Source: a virus
Strand: one strand, 5' to 3'
IMG/VR virus record: IMGVR_UViG_3300008267_001663
Span: 1-31,960 of that record
DNA: 31,960 bases
This document shows, in pieces, positions 31,686-31,960 of the stretch. Numbering within the stretch: position 1 is the first letter of the stretch; every line of letters begins with the position of its first letter. The notes under the pieces were generated by a model, which saw only the letters and a list, made by a program, of their open reading frames with translations, searched no databases and was not told the origin of the DNA. A program made the position numbers and the translations under genes.

Positions 31686-31960
31686 ATGAAAAACATTTTA
31701 GGAACAACTGAGGATTTAGAACTCTTTAATAAAGAGGGTGTAATTGTTTATAAGTTTTATAAAACTTCCGAAGGACATTGGTATGAACAAACCTACGATT
31801 CAAAAGGTAGTCCTTTAACCTACAAAGATTCCAATGGATATTCACATGAATACACTCGAGATTCAAATGGTAACAAACTAACCTACAAAAATTCCAATGG
31901 ATATTGGCGTGAATACACTCGAGATTCAAATGGTAACGAACTAACTTATAAAGATTCCGA
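31686..31960 (+). CDS. Tandem-repeat protein, 21-residue repeats (cut by window end)
   Basis: The start ATG (31686) follows an A-rich leader. After ~30 residues (MKNILGTTEDLELFNKEGVI, then VYKFYKTSEGHWYEQTYDSK) the protein becomes periodic: LTYKDSNGYSHEYTRDSNGN, then a near-identical unit LTYKNSNGYWREYTRDSNGN, and a third begins at the end of the window. The unit is 63 bases. The DNA copies are almost identical, so copy number may change by slippage. The Y-x-R-D-S-N-G-N pattern resembles YD/RHS-type beta repeats, but I know similar short repeats in phage genes of unknown function. Direction is + and the end is not in the window. Confidence 0.65.
   Translation, partial: MKNILGTTEDLELFNKEGVIVYKFYKTSEGHWYEQTYDSKGSPLTYKDSNGYSHEYTRDSNGNKLTYKNSNGYWREYTRDSNGNELTYKDS

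Noticed and set aside
1-31960. Stop-codon recoding as in some crAss-like phages
   Set aside because: TAA, TAG (e.g. 22760, 28202, 29495) and TGA (e.g. 27273) all end well-defined genes, and no in-frame stops interrupt the recognised domains.

Overview
The window is a segment of a low-GC, double-stranded DNA tailed-phage genome (or prophage) that most likely infects a member of the Bacteroidota. Three things support this. The structural, lysis, recombination and replication genes are all phage families. Start codons are preceded by A/T-rich stretches instead of Shine-Dalgarno motifs. Several gene starts lie behind TTTG-N19/20-TAnnTTTG sequences, the Bacteroidota housekeeping promoter pattern. 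Every gene I support is on the + strand. TAA, TAG and TGA are all used as ordinary stops, so there is no sign of stop-codon recoding.

Layout. (1) 1-14141, virion interior and tail: the C-terminal part of a propeller-like virion protein, a second virion protein, a set of internal or ejected proteins (253, 435, 1765 and 1096 aa) with a ferritin-like gene between the two giants, a small basic HNH-like protein and a two-helix holin-like protein. (2) 14196-19854, receptor-binding module: a Cys-rich virion protein, two collagen-like (Gly-X-Gln) tail fibres with similar docking N-termini, a small adhesin that repeats the C-terminal module of the first gene, and a small fibre-associated protein. Both fibre genes need a +1 change of frame to be read through. 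(3) 19923-22760: a two-domain glycosyltransferase with its own promoter and two membrane-anchored coiled-coil, spanin-like proteins. (4) 22762-31670, DNA metabolism: T7-type endonuclease I, an acidic small protein, a metallophosphoesterase, a dATP/dGTP diphosphohydrolase-like protein, a putative structured RNA, a Cys-motif protein, a DNA-base glycosyltransferase (TAGT) family protein with its small partner, a helicase-loader-like protein, a DnaB-type helicase, a YqaJ exonuclease, a cluster of aberrant tRNA-like genes, an ERF annealing protein and a protein with a DnaA domain-IV-like fold. (5) The window ends inside a gene made of 21-residue tandem repeats.

How it fits together: the internal proteins are probably ejected with the genome and the fibres bind the cell. 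YqaJ with ERF forms a recombination pair, and endonuclease I would resolve branched DNA. The TAGT gene suggests hypermodified phage DNA. The least explained parts are the tRNA-like cluster (29521-29923), in which two Leu-like tRNAs have non-canonical anticodon regions; the 14-bp-stem RNA-like element at 25292-25394; the -1-frame reading frame behind the helicase; and the pair of +1-shifted fibre genes. No terminase, portal, major capsid, polymerase or endolysin gene was recognised here.
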